Source: Brenneria sp. hezel4-2-4 (GTDB taxonomy: Bacteria; Pseudomonadota; Gammaproteobacteria; Enterobacterales; Enterobacteriaceae). Taken from it: a DNA stretch of 64,000 nt. The notes below the pieces were generated by a model that was given only the letters and a program-made list of their open reading frames with translations, ran no database searches and was not told where the DNA came from. Both the position numbers and the translations under genes were made by a program. The first letter of the stretch is position 1; the number at the start of each line of letters is the position of its first letter. This document shows, in pieces, positions 36,542-45,650 of this stretch. The DNA lies in the NCBI RefSeq assembly GCF_013155275.1, contig NZ_JABJXS010000001.1, positions 744,001 to 808,000 on the forward strand, in the 5' to 3' direction.

Positions 36542-37126
36542 ATGATCCCGTCACTGAATTACGCCGTATTAACCGATGCCCTGCACGCGCTGAAGGACGG
36601 CAATATCCGTCACTGCGAAGCGCTGGGGTTTACGTTTGATGAAATGAATGCTCTTAATCAGCTGTCCCTTGACGAACTATTTATCCTTAGCCGGGCGTCG
36701 GCGCAGTTTATGGCAGTCAGCGTTCGCCATGATGCGCTACGCCAACTGTTGGCGCTGTCGCGACAGGAAGTTCAGCGCCAGCAGCAGATTAACCGGGCCA
36801 TTAGGTTGGGCGGTTCGATTGCGCTGTTAAATCGGTATTTTGGCCTCACCTCCAATGAAATCTGCGTGCGCCGCCGCTTGCTGGGCGTCGCTATTCCGCA
36901 AGGCCGGACGCCCATCCCGGATGAACAAACCGACGCAGAGATCTGGCGGCAATGGCAAAAACGCCGCGTAGAGAACCTTGAATCGCCCGAGGCATTGACG
37001 GCAATGATGCAGGTCACCGAGGCGCTGTCCGCACCGACGGCAGGAACTTCGCTTACCAGCGTCTGGAACCGCATCACGCTTTGCGAACGGGAAGCGTCGG
37101 ACTGGAGGGCGTCGCATGCCGGATGA
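36542..37126 (+). CDS. DUF2857 / STY4526-like ICE regulator
   Basis: A 194-residue protein matching, from memory, the DUF2857 family found next to AlpA and the zinc-finger gene in HPI-type ICEs. Segments such as ALTDALHALKDGNIRHCEALGF-like helices and SIALLNRYFGLTSNEICVRRRLLG suggest a helix-turn-helix of FlhC-like type. It may control transfer genes. The stop overlaps the next gene by 11 bases. Confidence 0.65.
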   Translation: MIPSLNYAVLTDALHALKDGNIRHCEALGFTFDEMNALNQLSLDELFILSRASAQFMAVSVRHDALRQLLALSRQEVQRQQQINRAIRLGGSIALLNRYFGLTSNEICVRRRLLGVAIPQGRTPIPDEQTDAEIWRQWQKRRVENLESPEALTAMMQVTEALSAPTAGTSLTSVWNRITLCEREASDWRASHAG

Positions 37127-37325
37127 GATCGATCGCGACCAGGAATTTAACGAGCAGCGGCTGGAAGAGATGATCGAACAGAGCCGTTTCAAACCGGCGC
37201 CCACGCCATCACTCTTACATTGTCGTTTCTGCGGCAAGCCCATTCCCGAGAAACGGCGGCAGACGTTGCCGGGCGTGACGACCTGCACACAATGCCAGGC
37301 AAAAATTGAACGCCGCAGGCGATAA
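37116..37325 (+). CDS. TraR/DksA-type C4 zinc-finger protein
   Basis: A 69-residue protein with a C4 zinc finger, CRFCGKPIP...CTQCQAK, and a predicted N-terminal coiled coil lacking the long DksA arm. TraR-type proteins on mobile elements bind RNA polymerase and change promoter choice. It overlaps the DUF2857-like gene and ends just before a terminator, closing this regulatory set. Confidence 0.82.
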   Translation: MPDEIDRDQEFNEQRLEEMIEQSRFKPAPTPSLLHCRFCGKPIPEKRRQTLPGVTTCTQCQAKIERRRR

Positions 37326-37326
37326 A

Positions 37327-37370
37327 AACGCGCGGAGAACAAGGATGTTCCGCACGTTTTTTATTTTTCT
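37327..37370 (+). terminator. Terminator after the zinc-finger gene
   Basis: An imperfect stem between AACGCGCGGAGAAC and GTTCCGCACGTT is followed by TTTTTTATTTTTC, starting two bases after the stop. Confidence 0.75.
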
Positions 37371-37765
37371 TCAGCAAGAAAATCCTGACTTTTACTATTG
37401 GAAAGCGTGTCGAAAAAAATAAAGACCGAATAGACCTTCATAAAAACATTTCCCGCAAGATAAAAATCAAAATCACATCAAGATAATTTCCCGTCCTTTT
37501 TCTTTTATTTTTCGGTTTGAGTTTCTTGTTACCCGACTTAATCAGAAAGCGCACCCTGACCACGCCGATATCTGCCAGCGATGTTCAGGGACGTTTATTT
37601 CACCGGGCCGGGATTGCCTGAATACGCTCTTTAACAATCGGGATCGGGCTGTCACACAACCACAATTCAGGGTGCCGCTGAATGTTCTCGCTGACCCGTT
37701 AAAACCGGAATGCAGGATCGGGATGTGACCAATGTTTCATACGCTTTTTTATCAGAGGAAAAATC
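37371..37765. promoter_or_regulatory. Leader region upstream of the T4SS gene block
   Basis: About 395 bases without a gene, starting AT-rich and ending more mixed. It is the likely promoter and untranslated leader for the 37766 gene and the virB genes. No clear sigma-70 elements or operators could be fixed by eye. Confidence 0.35.
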
Positions 37766-37987
37766 ATGCGAAAACCCCTTTATCACGTCTTTGTCACCCA
37801 GGAAAGTCAGCCCGATGCGCAGGGCGAAAAAAGCACCTACTGGACCAAAGTCGGCGCCGCCTTCGCCCATCACGGCAAATCCGGCCTGAATGTGGTACTC
37901 ACACCCGGCATCGCCGTCTCCGGCAAGCTGGTGCTGCTCGAACCCAGAGAAGATAACAACGCTGCGCAGGACGTTCCCGCCGGTTAA
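37766..37987 (+). CDS. Small conserved conjugation-associated protein
   Basis: A 73-residue acidic-to-neutral protein, preceded by AGAGGAAA. The pattern KSTYWTKVGAAFAHHGKSGL and NVVLTPGIAVSGKLVLLEP resembles short proteins common near conjugation operons. I cannot name the family or function. It sits 58 bases before virB1. Confidence 0.7.
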   Translation: MRKPLYHVFVTQESQPDAQGEKSTYWTKVGAAFAHHGKSGLNVVLTPGIAVSGKLVLLEPREDNNAAQDVPAG

Positions 37988-38045
37988 TACACTTCCCGTT
38001 TCTTTCTGTCGCTACCCTCCTGCATTTTACCCTTCTGAGGCCGCC

Positions 38046-38711
38046 ATGCTTTCAACCACAGCCTTTCTGGCGGCGGCCATGCAGTGCGCCGCCAGCGTTC
38101 ACCCGACCACCGCGCTTGACATCGCGCGAGTTGAATCCAGTTTTCACCCTTACGCCATCGCGGAGATAGTGCCGAAGCATCAGCGCGCGCCAGGCAGCCA
38201 TGGGGTGATTTCTCATTATCCCGCCAACCAGGCGGACGCCATCGGCATCGTCAGGCGGTTGGCCGCGCAGGGCCGCCGCTATTCGGTCGGCCTGATGCAA
38301 ATCACCAGCAGCAATTTCCGCCACTATGGCGTTACTGCCCGTGAGCTATTTGATCCCTGCGTCAATCTGTCGGTCTTCGAGCGCATCCTCACCGACTGCT
38401 ACCGGCGCGGCGGCTCCCTGCAACGCGCGCTCAGTTGCTACTACGCCGGCAATTTCGATAGCGGCCAGCGGCCGGAAGCCGTCTTTAACCGCACCAGCTA
38501 TGTCCAGCGTATCGGCTATGCCGTCCCGTCGACGCGGGAAGAGAAACAACGCTCCCCAACCGAAAAGGCCATCCCGACAATCCATTATCCCGCCGTCGTC
38601 CTGCGCGGCGACATGGCCGATAACGCCACGCCACCGCCACCGTCCGTGCGCTACCCGAACGCCGTTATGCGCGGCGCTTTACCCGTCCCTGAGACTGATG
38701 AGGATAATTAA
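38046..38711 (+). CDS. virB1: VirB1-like lytic transglycosylase
   Basis: A 221-residue lytic transglycosylase that opens peptidoglycan for the type IV secretion channel. The catalytic glutamate is in ARVESSFHPYAI near residue 26, and VGLMQITSSNF and ALSCYYAGNF are the usual SLT-domain motifs. The C-terminal 60 residues are proline-rich with a near repeat (IHYPAVVLRGD, VRYPNAVMRGA), as in VirB1 tails. The ATG at 38046 is chosen; a frame starting at 37890 overlaps the preceding gene. It overlaps virB2 by one base. Confidence 0.93.
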   Translation: MLSTTAFLAAAMQCAASVHPTTALDIARVESSFHPYAIAEIVPKHQRAPGSHGVISHYPANQADAIGIVRRLAAQGRRYSVGLMQITSSNFRHYGVTARELFDPCVNLSVFERILTDCYRRGGSLQRALSCYYAGNFDSGQRPEAVFNRTSYVQRIGYAVPSTREEKQRSPTEKAIPTIHYPAVVLRGDMADNATPPPPSVRYPNAVMRGALPVPETDEDN

Positions 38712-38989
38712 TGATGCGCAAACGTAATTTTTGGCCCGCCATCTCTTCCATATTAATGTCCGCCCCAGTGCTGGCGGCCGACGGCGGATTCAATAAAGCC
38801 AATGAGACGCTGAGCAACACCTCCACCGGCCTGCTGGGGCTAGCCGCCGTCACCATCACGCTGGCGACCATGTGGATCGGCTACAAGGTACTGTTCGACG
38901 GCAAGAGTCTGCATGACATGCGCAACGTCATTATCGGCGCCATCCTGATTGTCGGCGCGTCGGGCTTCGGCGCCTACTGGGCCGCGTAG
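38711..38989 (+). CDS. virB2: VirB2-like pilin
   Basis: A 92-residue protein with a signal peptide (cleavage near SAPVLAADGG) and two hydrophobic helices (LLGLAAVTITLATMWIGYKVL and a C-terminal VIIGAILIVGASGFGAYW), the arrangement of conjugative pilins. It begins at the virB1 stop. Two ATG codons in tandem (38711, 38714) are possible. Confidence 0.9.
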   Translation: MMRKRNFWPAISSILMSAPVLAADGGFNKANETLSNTSTGLLGLAAVTITLATMWIGYKVLFDGKSLHDMRNVIIGAILIVGASGFGAYWAA

Positions 38990-38998
38990 GAGAAACCG

Positions 38999-41746
38999 AT
39001 GACCACGCTGAACAAGGCGCTGACGCGGCCCGCCGCCATCATGGGCATTCCCCTCGTGCCGTTTGTGATCGTCAGCGGGGCTATCGTCCTGCTGGCGGTT
39101 TACCTCAGCTATTACCTGGCCTTGCTGCTTATTCCGGCCTGGATGGAAATGAAGGCCAAGGCCCGTAAGGACATCCACTATTTCGGGCTGCTGTGGCTGG
39201 CGTTTAAAACGCGCGGCCAGTGGGCCGCCAACCGCTATTTTGGCGCCAATGCCCTCCTGGCGAACCGCTATGACGCCGTCGATATTGCGGAGTTTACCGA
39301 CAAAATGAAATTAAACGCGCGCATCACGCTGGATAAATACATTCCGTATTCCTCCCATATTCACCCTCACGTCATCAGCAACCGTCACCGGGATTTGGTG
39401 GCGACCTGGGAGCTGGGCGGCACCGTTTTCGAATGCGAGGATGAACATCATCTCACTTTTCTGGCGACCCACCTGAATAACCTGATCCGGTCGTATGAAG
39501 GGCAGCCAGTCACTTTTTATATACACCGTGTGCGGGAGCCGTACCAGGACGCCTTTGCGGCACAATCGGACATTCCCTTTGCCGATGAGGTCGCAGAGCT
39601 TTACTACCAGTCGATCAAGGACAAACCGCTCTGGCGGCACCGGCTGTTCTTTACCGTCTGTTTCGCGCCGTTCTCGTCGCTGGAGAAAAAGGCGCTGAGC
39701 CGACAGCCGGTCGGCAAAAGGCAGGCGGCGCTGGATAACGCCCTGAAGGTCATGCTTGAGCACTGGGCGTCATTGAACGCCGCCTTATCCCGCTACACCG
39801 CGACGCCGCTGGGCGTTTATGAAGCAAACGGGCGGGTGTACTCCTCGCAGCTTTCTTTCTATCACCGGCTGCTCACCGGCAAATGGCAGAAGGTAGCGGT
39901 CACGCGCGCGCCGTTTTACCACCAGCTCGGCACGGCGGACGTGTTTTTTACCACCGATACCGCCGAATGCCAGACGGTAGACGGCTCCCGCTACTTCCGC
40001 AGTCTGGAAATCAAGGACTACTCGCCCGAAACCACCACAGGTTTACTGGATGCGCTGCTGTACGCCGAAAGCGAGTATGTGCTGACGCAGTCCTTTACCT
40101 GCATGGCGCGCGATGAAGCGCAGAACCATATCCGGCTGGCGGAAAAACGGCTGAACTCGGCCGATGACGACGCCCTGTCGCAGCGCGAAGAGCTGATTGT
40201 GCTGCGCGACCTGCTCCAGTCCGGGCATGTGTCGTGCGGCAAATACCACTTCTCCCTGCTGGTTTCATCCGCCAGCGCCGACCAGGTGGTGAAGGACGCC
40301 ACGACGCTGGCGCAGCCCTTCGCCGACCTCGGCATTATGACCACCCTGTCCACCCTGTCGTTACCCGCCGCCTATCTGGCGCAACTGCCGGGCGTCTATA
40401 CCTTGCGGCCGCGGCTGGTGGCCGTCAGCAGCCAGAACTATGCGGATATGGCGAGCCTGCACAACTTCCATCCCCACAAACGCGGCGGCAATCCCTGGGG
40501 CGAAGCCATTGCTATCCTCACATCGCCGGGCGGCGGCGGTTATTACCTCAATCTGCACGACAGCCAGGCCGGACGCGATGACTTTAACGAGAAAACGCCG
40601 GGCAATACGGCGATTATCGGGAAAACCGGCTCGGGGAAAACGATGCTGATGACCGTGATGCAACAACTGATGCAGAAATACCGCAACCCGGCGACGTTTG
40701 CCGCTTCGGCCACCATCAAACGGCTGACCACCGTTTATTTCGACAAAGACCGGGCGGCGGAGATGGCGATACGCCAGATGGGCGGGCGTTATTTTCGACT
40801 CCGTACCGGCGAGCCCACCGGGTTCAACCCGTTTTCGCTGGTGCCGACCCGGCGGAACATCAACTTTATCAAGCAACTGGTGCGAATGCTGTGCCGCCGC
40901 AACGGCAAGCCGCTCGATCCGCGCGACGAAGCGCGCATCAGCGCCGCCGTGGACACCATCATGCTGGACTACCCGCCGGAATACCGCCGTTACGGCATCA
41001 CGCGGCTGCTGGAAGTGCTGCCGGAGCCGCCGACCCAGGAGGCCCGCGTCAATGGGCTGCGCATCCGGCTGAAACAGTGGGCGCAGGAAGGCGAGTTCGG
41101 CTGGGTATTTGATAACGAGGCGGATACGTTCGATATCAGCGATATCGATAACTTCGGCATCGACGGCACGGAATTTCTGGATGACGACGATATCCGAGGG
41201 CCGATTACCTTTTACCTGCTGTATCGCGTCACCAGCTTGCTGGACGGCCGCCGGCTGGTGATGTTTATGGACGAGTTCTGGAAGTGGCTGGCTGATGTGG
41301 AATTCTCCCGGTTCTCGCTCAATATGCTCAAGGTCATTCGCAAGCTGAACGGCATCTTCATTCCCGCCACCCAATCGCCTGACGAGATCGTCAGGCATCC
41401 CATCGCCCCGGCAATCATCGAACAGTGCGGCACACAGATTTTTCTCGCTAACCCAAAGGCCAGCCATGCGGACTATGTGGAGAAAATGAAAGTGCCGGAA
41501 AGCGTCTATGACATCGTCAAAAATCTGGATCCGGGCGAGCGCTATATGGTGATCCTGAAAACGCCGTTACGGGCCGGCGAAGCCCGGCCATTCGTGGCGC
41601 TGGCAAAAATGGACCTATCAGGACTGGGGAAAGTCAGCAAACTGCTGAGTGGGAGCGAAGACAACCTGAAAATCTTCGATGCCCTTTATCAGGAAGGCAT
41701 GAAGCCTGAAGCATGGAAAGCGCAGTTTCTTGAAATGGCTATCTGA
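38999..41746 (+). CDS. virB4: VirB3-VirB4 fusion, T4SS assembly ATPase
   Basis: A 915-residue protein. The first 100 residues form a VirB3-like module with two membrane helices (PLVPFVIVSGAIVLLAVYLS, YLALLLIPAWM); the rest is a VirB4 ATPase. Walker A is IIGKTGSGKTML near residue 545, Walker B is VMFMDEFWKWL, and a conserved IPATQSPDEI segment follows. Such fusions are known in HPI-ICE and Campylobacter-type systems. It powers pilus and channel assembly at the inner membrane. virB5 starts 12 bases downstream. Confidence 0.94.
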   Translation: MTTLNKALTRPAAIMGIPLVPFVIVSGAIVLLAVYLSYYLALLLIPAWMEMKAKARKDIHYFGLLWLAFKTRGQWAANRYFGANALLANRYDAVDIAEFTDKMKLNARITLDKYIPYSSHIHPHVISNRHRDLVATWELGGTVFECEDEHHLTFLATHLNNLIRSYEGQPVTFYIHRVREPYQDAFAAQSDIPFADEVAELYYQSIKDKPLWRHRLFFTVCFAPFSSLEKKALSRQPVGKRQAALDNALKVMLEHWASLNAALSRYTATPLGVYEANGRVYSSQLSFYHRLLTGKWQKVAVTRAPFYHQLGTADVFFTTDTAECQTVDGSRYFRSLEIKDYSPETTTGLLDALLYAESEYVLTQSFTCMARDEAQNHIRLAEKRLNSADDDALSQREELIVLRDLLQSGHVSCGKYHFSLLVSSASADQVVKDATTLAQPFADLGIMTTLSTLSLPAAYLAQLPGVYTLRPRLVAVSSQNYADMASLHNFHPHKRGGNPWGEAIAILTSPGGGGYYLNLHDSQAGRDDFNEKTPGNTAIIGKTGSGKTMLMTVMQQLMQKYRNPATFAASATIKRLTTVYFDKDRAAEMAIRQMGGRYFRLRTGEPTGFNPFSLVPTRRNINFIKQLVRMLCRRNGKPLDPRDEARISAAVDTIMLDYPPEYRRYGITRLLEVLPEPPTQEARVNGLRIRLKQWAQEGEFGWVFDNEADTFDISDIDNFGIDGTEFLDDDDIRGPITFYLLYRVTSLLDGRRLVMFMDEFWKWLADVEFSRFSLNMLKVIRKLNGIFIPATQSPDEIVRHPIAPAIIEQCGTQIFLANPKASHADYVEKMKVPESVYDIVKNLDPGERYMVILKTPLRAGEARPFVALAKMDLSGLGKVSKLLSGSEDNLKIFDALYQEGMKPEAWKAQFLEMAI

Positions 41747-41758
41747 GAGGTGATAACA

Positions 41759-42487
41759 ATGCGTACCCGAAACACCGTGCTGGCATTAGCACTCTTTCTT
41801 TCCACTCCGGCGTTCAGCGCCGGGATCCCGGTTTTCGACGGCGTGCAGAATACCGAATCCATTAACCAGTGGGTGCAAAAACTCCAGCAGTGGCAGGAAA
41901 CCGTCACCCACTATAAAAGCGAGCTTGACGCCTACAAACGGCAATTAGCCACGGCGACGGGCGTGCGGGATATTCAGGGATTCTTTAACGAGGCGAAAAA
42001 CCTCAAAAGCGATATTGATAACCTCCGCAAAAACGGCGTTTCACTGGATGATCTGCTGACCAATCAGGGCGGCGCCTATTCTTCCGAGCTTCAGCGCTTG
42101 TATGGAAAATATCAATCTTTCGATACTTGTAATCAGTCCAGTTCCTCGCAGCGTTATCTCGACAGTTGCAAACAGATCATCCTGAATCAGGCGGTAGCGA
42201 TCGAAAATACCTCCGACGTTGAAAACAAGATCGCCGACACCCTCAACGATATCGCCGCGTTATCCGATCGCATATCGAATGCGCAGGATTCGAAAGAGTC
42301 GCAGGACCTGGCTAACGCCGTGGCGGCCAGGAGCGTACAATTGAACGCGCTGACCAGTCAGTGGGAAATATCCGTCAAACAGGCTGAGCAGCGAACAACA
42401 CTGCTGGAGCAGCAAAAACAACGGGCATTCGAGCAGCAGCAATTAACCGCTCCGGTTGCTGATTTGAACAGCATTCAGGGGGGTTAA
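41759..42487 (+). CDS. virB5: VirB5-like minor pilin/adhesion component
   Basis: A 242-residue periplasmic protein with a signal peptide (LALALFLSTPAFSAG) and a helical, coiled-coil-rich mature part (VQNTESINQWVQKLQQWQET, QAEQRTTLLEQQKQRAFEQQ). This agrees with VirB5/TrbJ proteins that sit at the pilus tip. The ATG at 41759 is used, with GAGAGG eight bases upstream. It ends four bases from a gene on the opposite strand, where the virB operon is interrupted. Confidence 0.88.
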   Translation: MRTRNTVLALALFLSTPAFSAGIPVFDGVQNTESINQWVQKLQQWQETVTHYKSELDAYKRQLATATGVRDIQGFFNEAKNLKSDIDNLRKNGVSLDDLLTNQGGAYSSELQRLYGKYQSFDTCNQSSSSQRYLDSCKQIILNQAVAIENTSDVENKIADTLNDIAALSDRISNAQDSKESQDLANAVAARSVQLNALTSQWEISVKQAEQRTTLLEQQKQRAFEQQQLTAPVADLNSIQGG

Positions 42488-42491
42488 AGAA

Positions 42492-43538
42492 CTACCCGAC
42501 TGGTTGCCATTGCCCATTGAGAAATACTGCACAGGTCAGGCGTGCTTCAGGGTGCTGACGGAGCTCCTTCGGTAACTCCATCACACCACATTTAAAGCCA
42601 CCGAACGAACAATTGGCAGCACATGCGTTGCCGATCAGGGCCTCCAACTGATCGATAAGTGTCGCGGTGTATTGCTTCATAAACGTGCCAAGGTCCATCT
42701 CATCTTGTGGATATTCGGCGCTGACCAGTTCGATTGTCGGTGAATAAACCTTGCCATCGGATTTCATCGCGAAGTCTTTCCAAACGACGTTCCGATCGGT
42801 TTTCGGATGCTCCCAGGCGTTGCGTAGCTCTCGTGTAAAGAGCATCGCCGGGGTAAGTTCGTCGAAGAACACATAAAATCCGTGGCTATCACCGTGCTTT
42901 TGGTGAATGGCGGTTCTCAGATTTTCCAGCAGCCTCTTTCCTTCCGTCGGCTTATAAATCGCTACAAGAAAATCGGTCAACATCTGTCGTAGGTTGTCGG
43001 CCAGCCTTATATAAATGTCAATATTTGTACGCAGACTGGGCGTATGAGGCAACTTTTGCCCTTTGTTTCCACTCAGGATCTCAGCGACGGCAACGCCTGA
43101 AATCTGTTCGAAAACCTTGTCGGTCAGATCCTGCATCTCGCAGAGGATGCCTGTTCCTTTAAGAATGAGTCCCATCGCTGTTTCTTGCTCAATGGCATCC
43201 CTCATAAACCCGGAACAAAACAACTTCTCTCCTGAGACGAGTATCTTCCCGACAATCGGATTTTCAAAACCGTAGGGAAACACTTTCTGATAAACATCTC
43301 TCACCTTGATGTTGGTTCGTTCAGGATCGATGTGATCGGCCTGCTGCATCAGGAAAATACTTTTATCCTTTACAACATAAAGACCGTCCGGTGTACCGAA
43401 CATGAAACGTAAGGGTGTCTGGTCGTCCACATCTACAACTTCGAGGACCTTAGCGCCGTCTCTGAACTGATCAATGTTATGTTTCAAGGTTCGGTGCCTT
43501 ATCGCTGTTCTGGGAATAATAACAATATAAATTTTCAT
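42492..43538 (-). CDS. Unknown protein with HEPN-like RNxxxH motif, inserted antisense in the virB operon
   Basis: A 348-residue soluble protein encoded against the virB genes. I do not recognise its family. Residues 239-244 read RNAWEH inside a helical segment (LFTRELRNAWEHPKTDRN), fitting the R-N-x3-H active-site pattern of HEPN-type ribonucleases. A second helical region (residues 170-215) precedes it. The N-terminal third is beta-rich (FMFGTPDGLYVVKDKSIFLM) and contains several charged loops. It ends four bases from virB5 on the other strand and starts about 170 bases before virB6. Its codon use is less GC-rich than its neighbours. A cargo RNase or defence gene is plausible; a chance motif cannot be ruled out. 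Confidence 0.6.
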   Translation of the reverse strand: MKIYIVIIPRTAIRHRTLKHNIDQFRDGAKVLEVVDVDDQTPLRFMFGTPDGLYVVKDKSIFLMQQADHIDPERTNIKVRDVYQKVFPYGFENPIVGKILVSGEKLFCSGFMRDAIEQETAMGLILKGTGILCEMQDLTDKVFEQISGVAVAEILSGNKGQKLPHTPSLRTNIDIYIRLADNLRQMLTDFLVAIYKPTEGKRLLENLRTAIHQKHGDSHGFYVFFDELTPAMLFTRELRNAWEHPKTDRNVVWKDFAMKSDGKVYSPTIELVSAEYPQDEMDLGTFMKQYTATLIDQLEALIGNACAANCSFGGFKCGVMELPKELRQHPEARLTCAVFLNGQWQPVG

Positions 43539-43711
43539 GATCGTACCGCCAAGTCCAATACTGGCGCCTGACCATTTTGCAGGACTATTACTGTCTGTCT
43601 ACTGCATTGCTGCAACGCGAATCAGAGCGATGCATCTGTGCAAACCTTGCGAAAGAAACCATCACCAATCTTTTATTCCCCCATCTATTTTTTGCTCTAA
43701 AGCGAGGCGCT

Positions 43712-44752
43712 ATGTCCAGTGGGATTTTTGTCGGTATGAACAAAAACATAATGGATGGACTCAATGCCGTGTTAGAAGGTCAAACGTCTACCTATGGCAC
43801 CATGATCAGCGTGATTATCGTCAGTTCCTTCACGCTATTTATTCTGTATCGCGGTTATCAGACGCTGGGCGGCAAACTTCAGACCCCGGTTGAAGATGTC
43901 GTCTGGGATGTGGGCCGCATGTTGCTGATCACCACCTTTGTTTTAAACCGCGACGGCTGGCTGGATGCCGCCATTGCCGCCATTGAAGGACTTAAGGATG
44001 GGATCAGCGGCAGCGACAACGTCTGGGCGTTGCTCGATACCGTCTGGGAGAAAGCGCAAACGCTTGGGCAAACCCTGTTTAATCTGGATACCGCAACCTA
44101 CGTCAAACTGAACGGCGGCTTTGCCGAGGTGCTGGTCTGGAGCGGCGCAATCGTGCTTTTACTGGCGGCGACATTCGTCAACCTGCTCGCCGAAATCACC
44201 ATTCTGTTAATGACGACGACCGCCCCGATATTTATTTTCTGCCTGCTGTACGGTTTTCTTAAGCCGATGTTCGATAACTGGCTGAAAACCATTTTCACCG
44301 CCGTATTGACGATCATGTTTTCCGCTTTATCCATCCGGATCGCCATCAACTATCTGAATAAAATACTGGATGCCGCCATCAACGCCTCCAGCGAAAGCAA
44401 CATGGTGACGCTGGCGGCGCAATGCCTGCTGGCCGGGATCGCCGCGGGCGTCGTGGTCTGGTTCGCCGCAAAGATCGCCGGCGCACTGAGCGGCGCCGCC
44501 GTTCAGGCGGTATTACAAGGGGCGGCTATGAGCGGCTTAAGCGGGCTGGTGAAAAAGTCCTCCGGCGCGGCCAAACCGACGCTGAAAGCCGGTGCTGCCG
44601 GTGCCCGACTGGCGGCCAAAGGCGGCGTTATGGCAGGCCAGCTTATTGGTGCCGGCGTGAACAAGACCGTCACCGCCTGGCAAAAACGCACCGCCGCAAT
44701 AGCGAGCATGAAGCGCTTCAACCAGCAGCGCGATCATAGAGATAGACAATAA
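43712..44752 (+). CDS. virB6: VirB6-like T4SS inner-membrane channel protein
   Basis: A 346-residue polytopic protein with about six membrane helices, including ISVIIVSSFTLFILYRGYQTL and a long central hydrophobic block, and a glycine/alanine/lysine-rich C-terminal tail. The VirB6/TrbL pattern is clear. The ATG at 43712 has GCGAGG upstream. The frame extends to 43577 into sequence left from the insertion junction, and that part is not membrane-like. It is separated from virB5 by the antisense gene. Confidence 0.9.
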   Translation: MSSGIFVGMNKNIMDGLNAVLEGQTSTYGTMISVIIVSSFTLFILYRGYQTLGGKLQTPVEDVVWDVGRMLLITTFVLNRDGWLDAAIAAIEGLKDGISGSDNVWALLDTVWEKAQTLGQTLFNLDTATYVKLNGGFAEVLVWSGAIVLLLAATFVNLLAEITILLMTTTAPIFIFCLLYGFLKPMFDNWLKTIFTAVLTIMFSALSIRIAINYLNKILDAAINASSESNMVTLAAQCLLAGIAAGVVVWFAAKIAGALSGAAVQAVLQGAAMSGLSGLVKKSSGAAKPTLKAGAAGARLAAKGGVMAGQLIGAGVNKTVTAWQKRTAAIASMKRFNQQRDHRDRQ

Positions 44753-45178
44753 TTTTGTTGACTGAGCCGGCTTATAGGTTGTGATCCACAGATTGACAGC
44801 CAACATGACAACGAATATACAGGACTCAATTCGACGCCAGACAAAGTGTATTAGATAAGAATGTATTAGCTCCGATTTGACTGACACATCTATGGTACAG
44901 AGCCAAACCTAACCTGACAGGCCGCTCTGTGCTGTGAGTTCAACGGGGCGATGCAACGCTACCGGTTTCAGTTCTGCTGGCAGCATGCGGTGATGGCAGG
45001 TTACGTCATTTAGGATTTTCCTCAGCTCCACTAAAACCCCCGGCATTTACCGAAAATTGCCCGGAAACAGTCGGTTTCGTACGTAAAATCCCCATTGAAA
45101 GCATAAGGGAATAAGAGTAAAAATAGTACACAATTCAGGTAGAGTAATTATCTCTTAAATTTGCAAAGGAGAACGACC
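44753..45178. other. Intergenic region after virB6 with a candidate promoter
   Basis: About 425 bases without a supported gene; short frames lack ribosome-binding sites. Near the end, TTGAAA at 45095-45100 and TAAAAA at 45118-45123 are spaced by 17 bases, a possible weak sigma-70 promoter for the short gene at 45179. Confidence 0.4.
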
Positions 45179-45307
45179 ATGAGTCTTAAGCCAGGCCCGA
45201 AACGAATTGCCGACTCAACAGGGGAACCTGATAAACGCCAGCGCGACAATAAAAAAACACCGGGAAATACTGATAAACTGAAACCCAGTAAAAACCCAAA
45301 GAAATAA
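45179..45307 (+). CDS. 42-residue basic small protein of unknown function
   Basis: A complete short gene with AAAGGAGA seven bases before the ATG, 42 codons, a TAA stop and a strong terminator 11 bases further on. The product is very basic and low in complexity, rich in lysine, proline, asparagine and aspartate (MSLKPGPKRIADSTGEP, then KRQRDNKKTPGN, and a KPSKNPKK end). It has no hydrophobic stretch. It lies between virB6 and the antisense nucleotidyltransferase, in a part of the operon that has received insertions. I do not recognise it; DNA or RNA binding is only a guess. Confidence 0.65.
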   Translation: MSLKPGPKRIADSTGEPDKRQRDNKKTPGNTDKLKPSKNPKK

Positions 45308-45318
45308 GTCAGTAACTC

Positions 45319-45345
45319 AAAGCCCTACGGGGCTTTTTTCTTTTC
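45319..45345 (+). terminator. Strong terminator of the 42-codon gene
   Basis: AAAGCCC and GGGCTTT form a seven-base stem with the tetraloop TACG, followed by a T tract (TTTTCTTTTC). It would end transcription well before virB7. Confidence 0.9.
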
Positions 45346-45650
45346 TATGAGTCAGGGCCAAAGAATTGCCGGGCAGACCACTCTATAGGGTCTGAAACTC
45401 TTTTTATATAAACCGTATAAGGTGGGGACGCTAACGATGTTAGGACTTTGTACAAAATCACCACGAACAAACTATGCGCATCTAAACTGCTGCTACTAAA
45501 GCTCTGTTCTGGTTTAATGTCCGCTCCTCAAAACAGACTGTCAGATTTGATTGTGTGCTGCCAGCGAAAACTGTCATGTCAAGTCTGAGCTAATACAGAT
45601 AAAGATTACCAGTGCATTTATCCCCCGGATTCCCTTATGCGTGATGTATT
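45346..45650. other. Short gene-free stretch downstream of the terminator
   Basis: About 300 bases, with no coding frame or repeat that I can support. It separates the terminator from the 3' end of the antisense nucleotidyltransferase gene. Confidence 0.4.
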
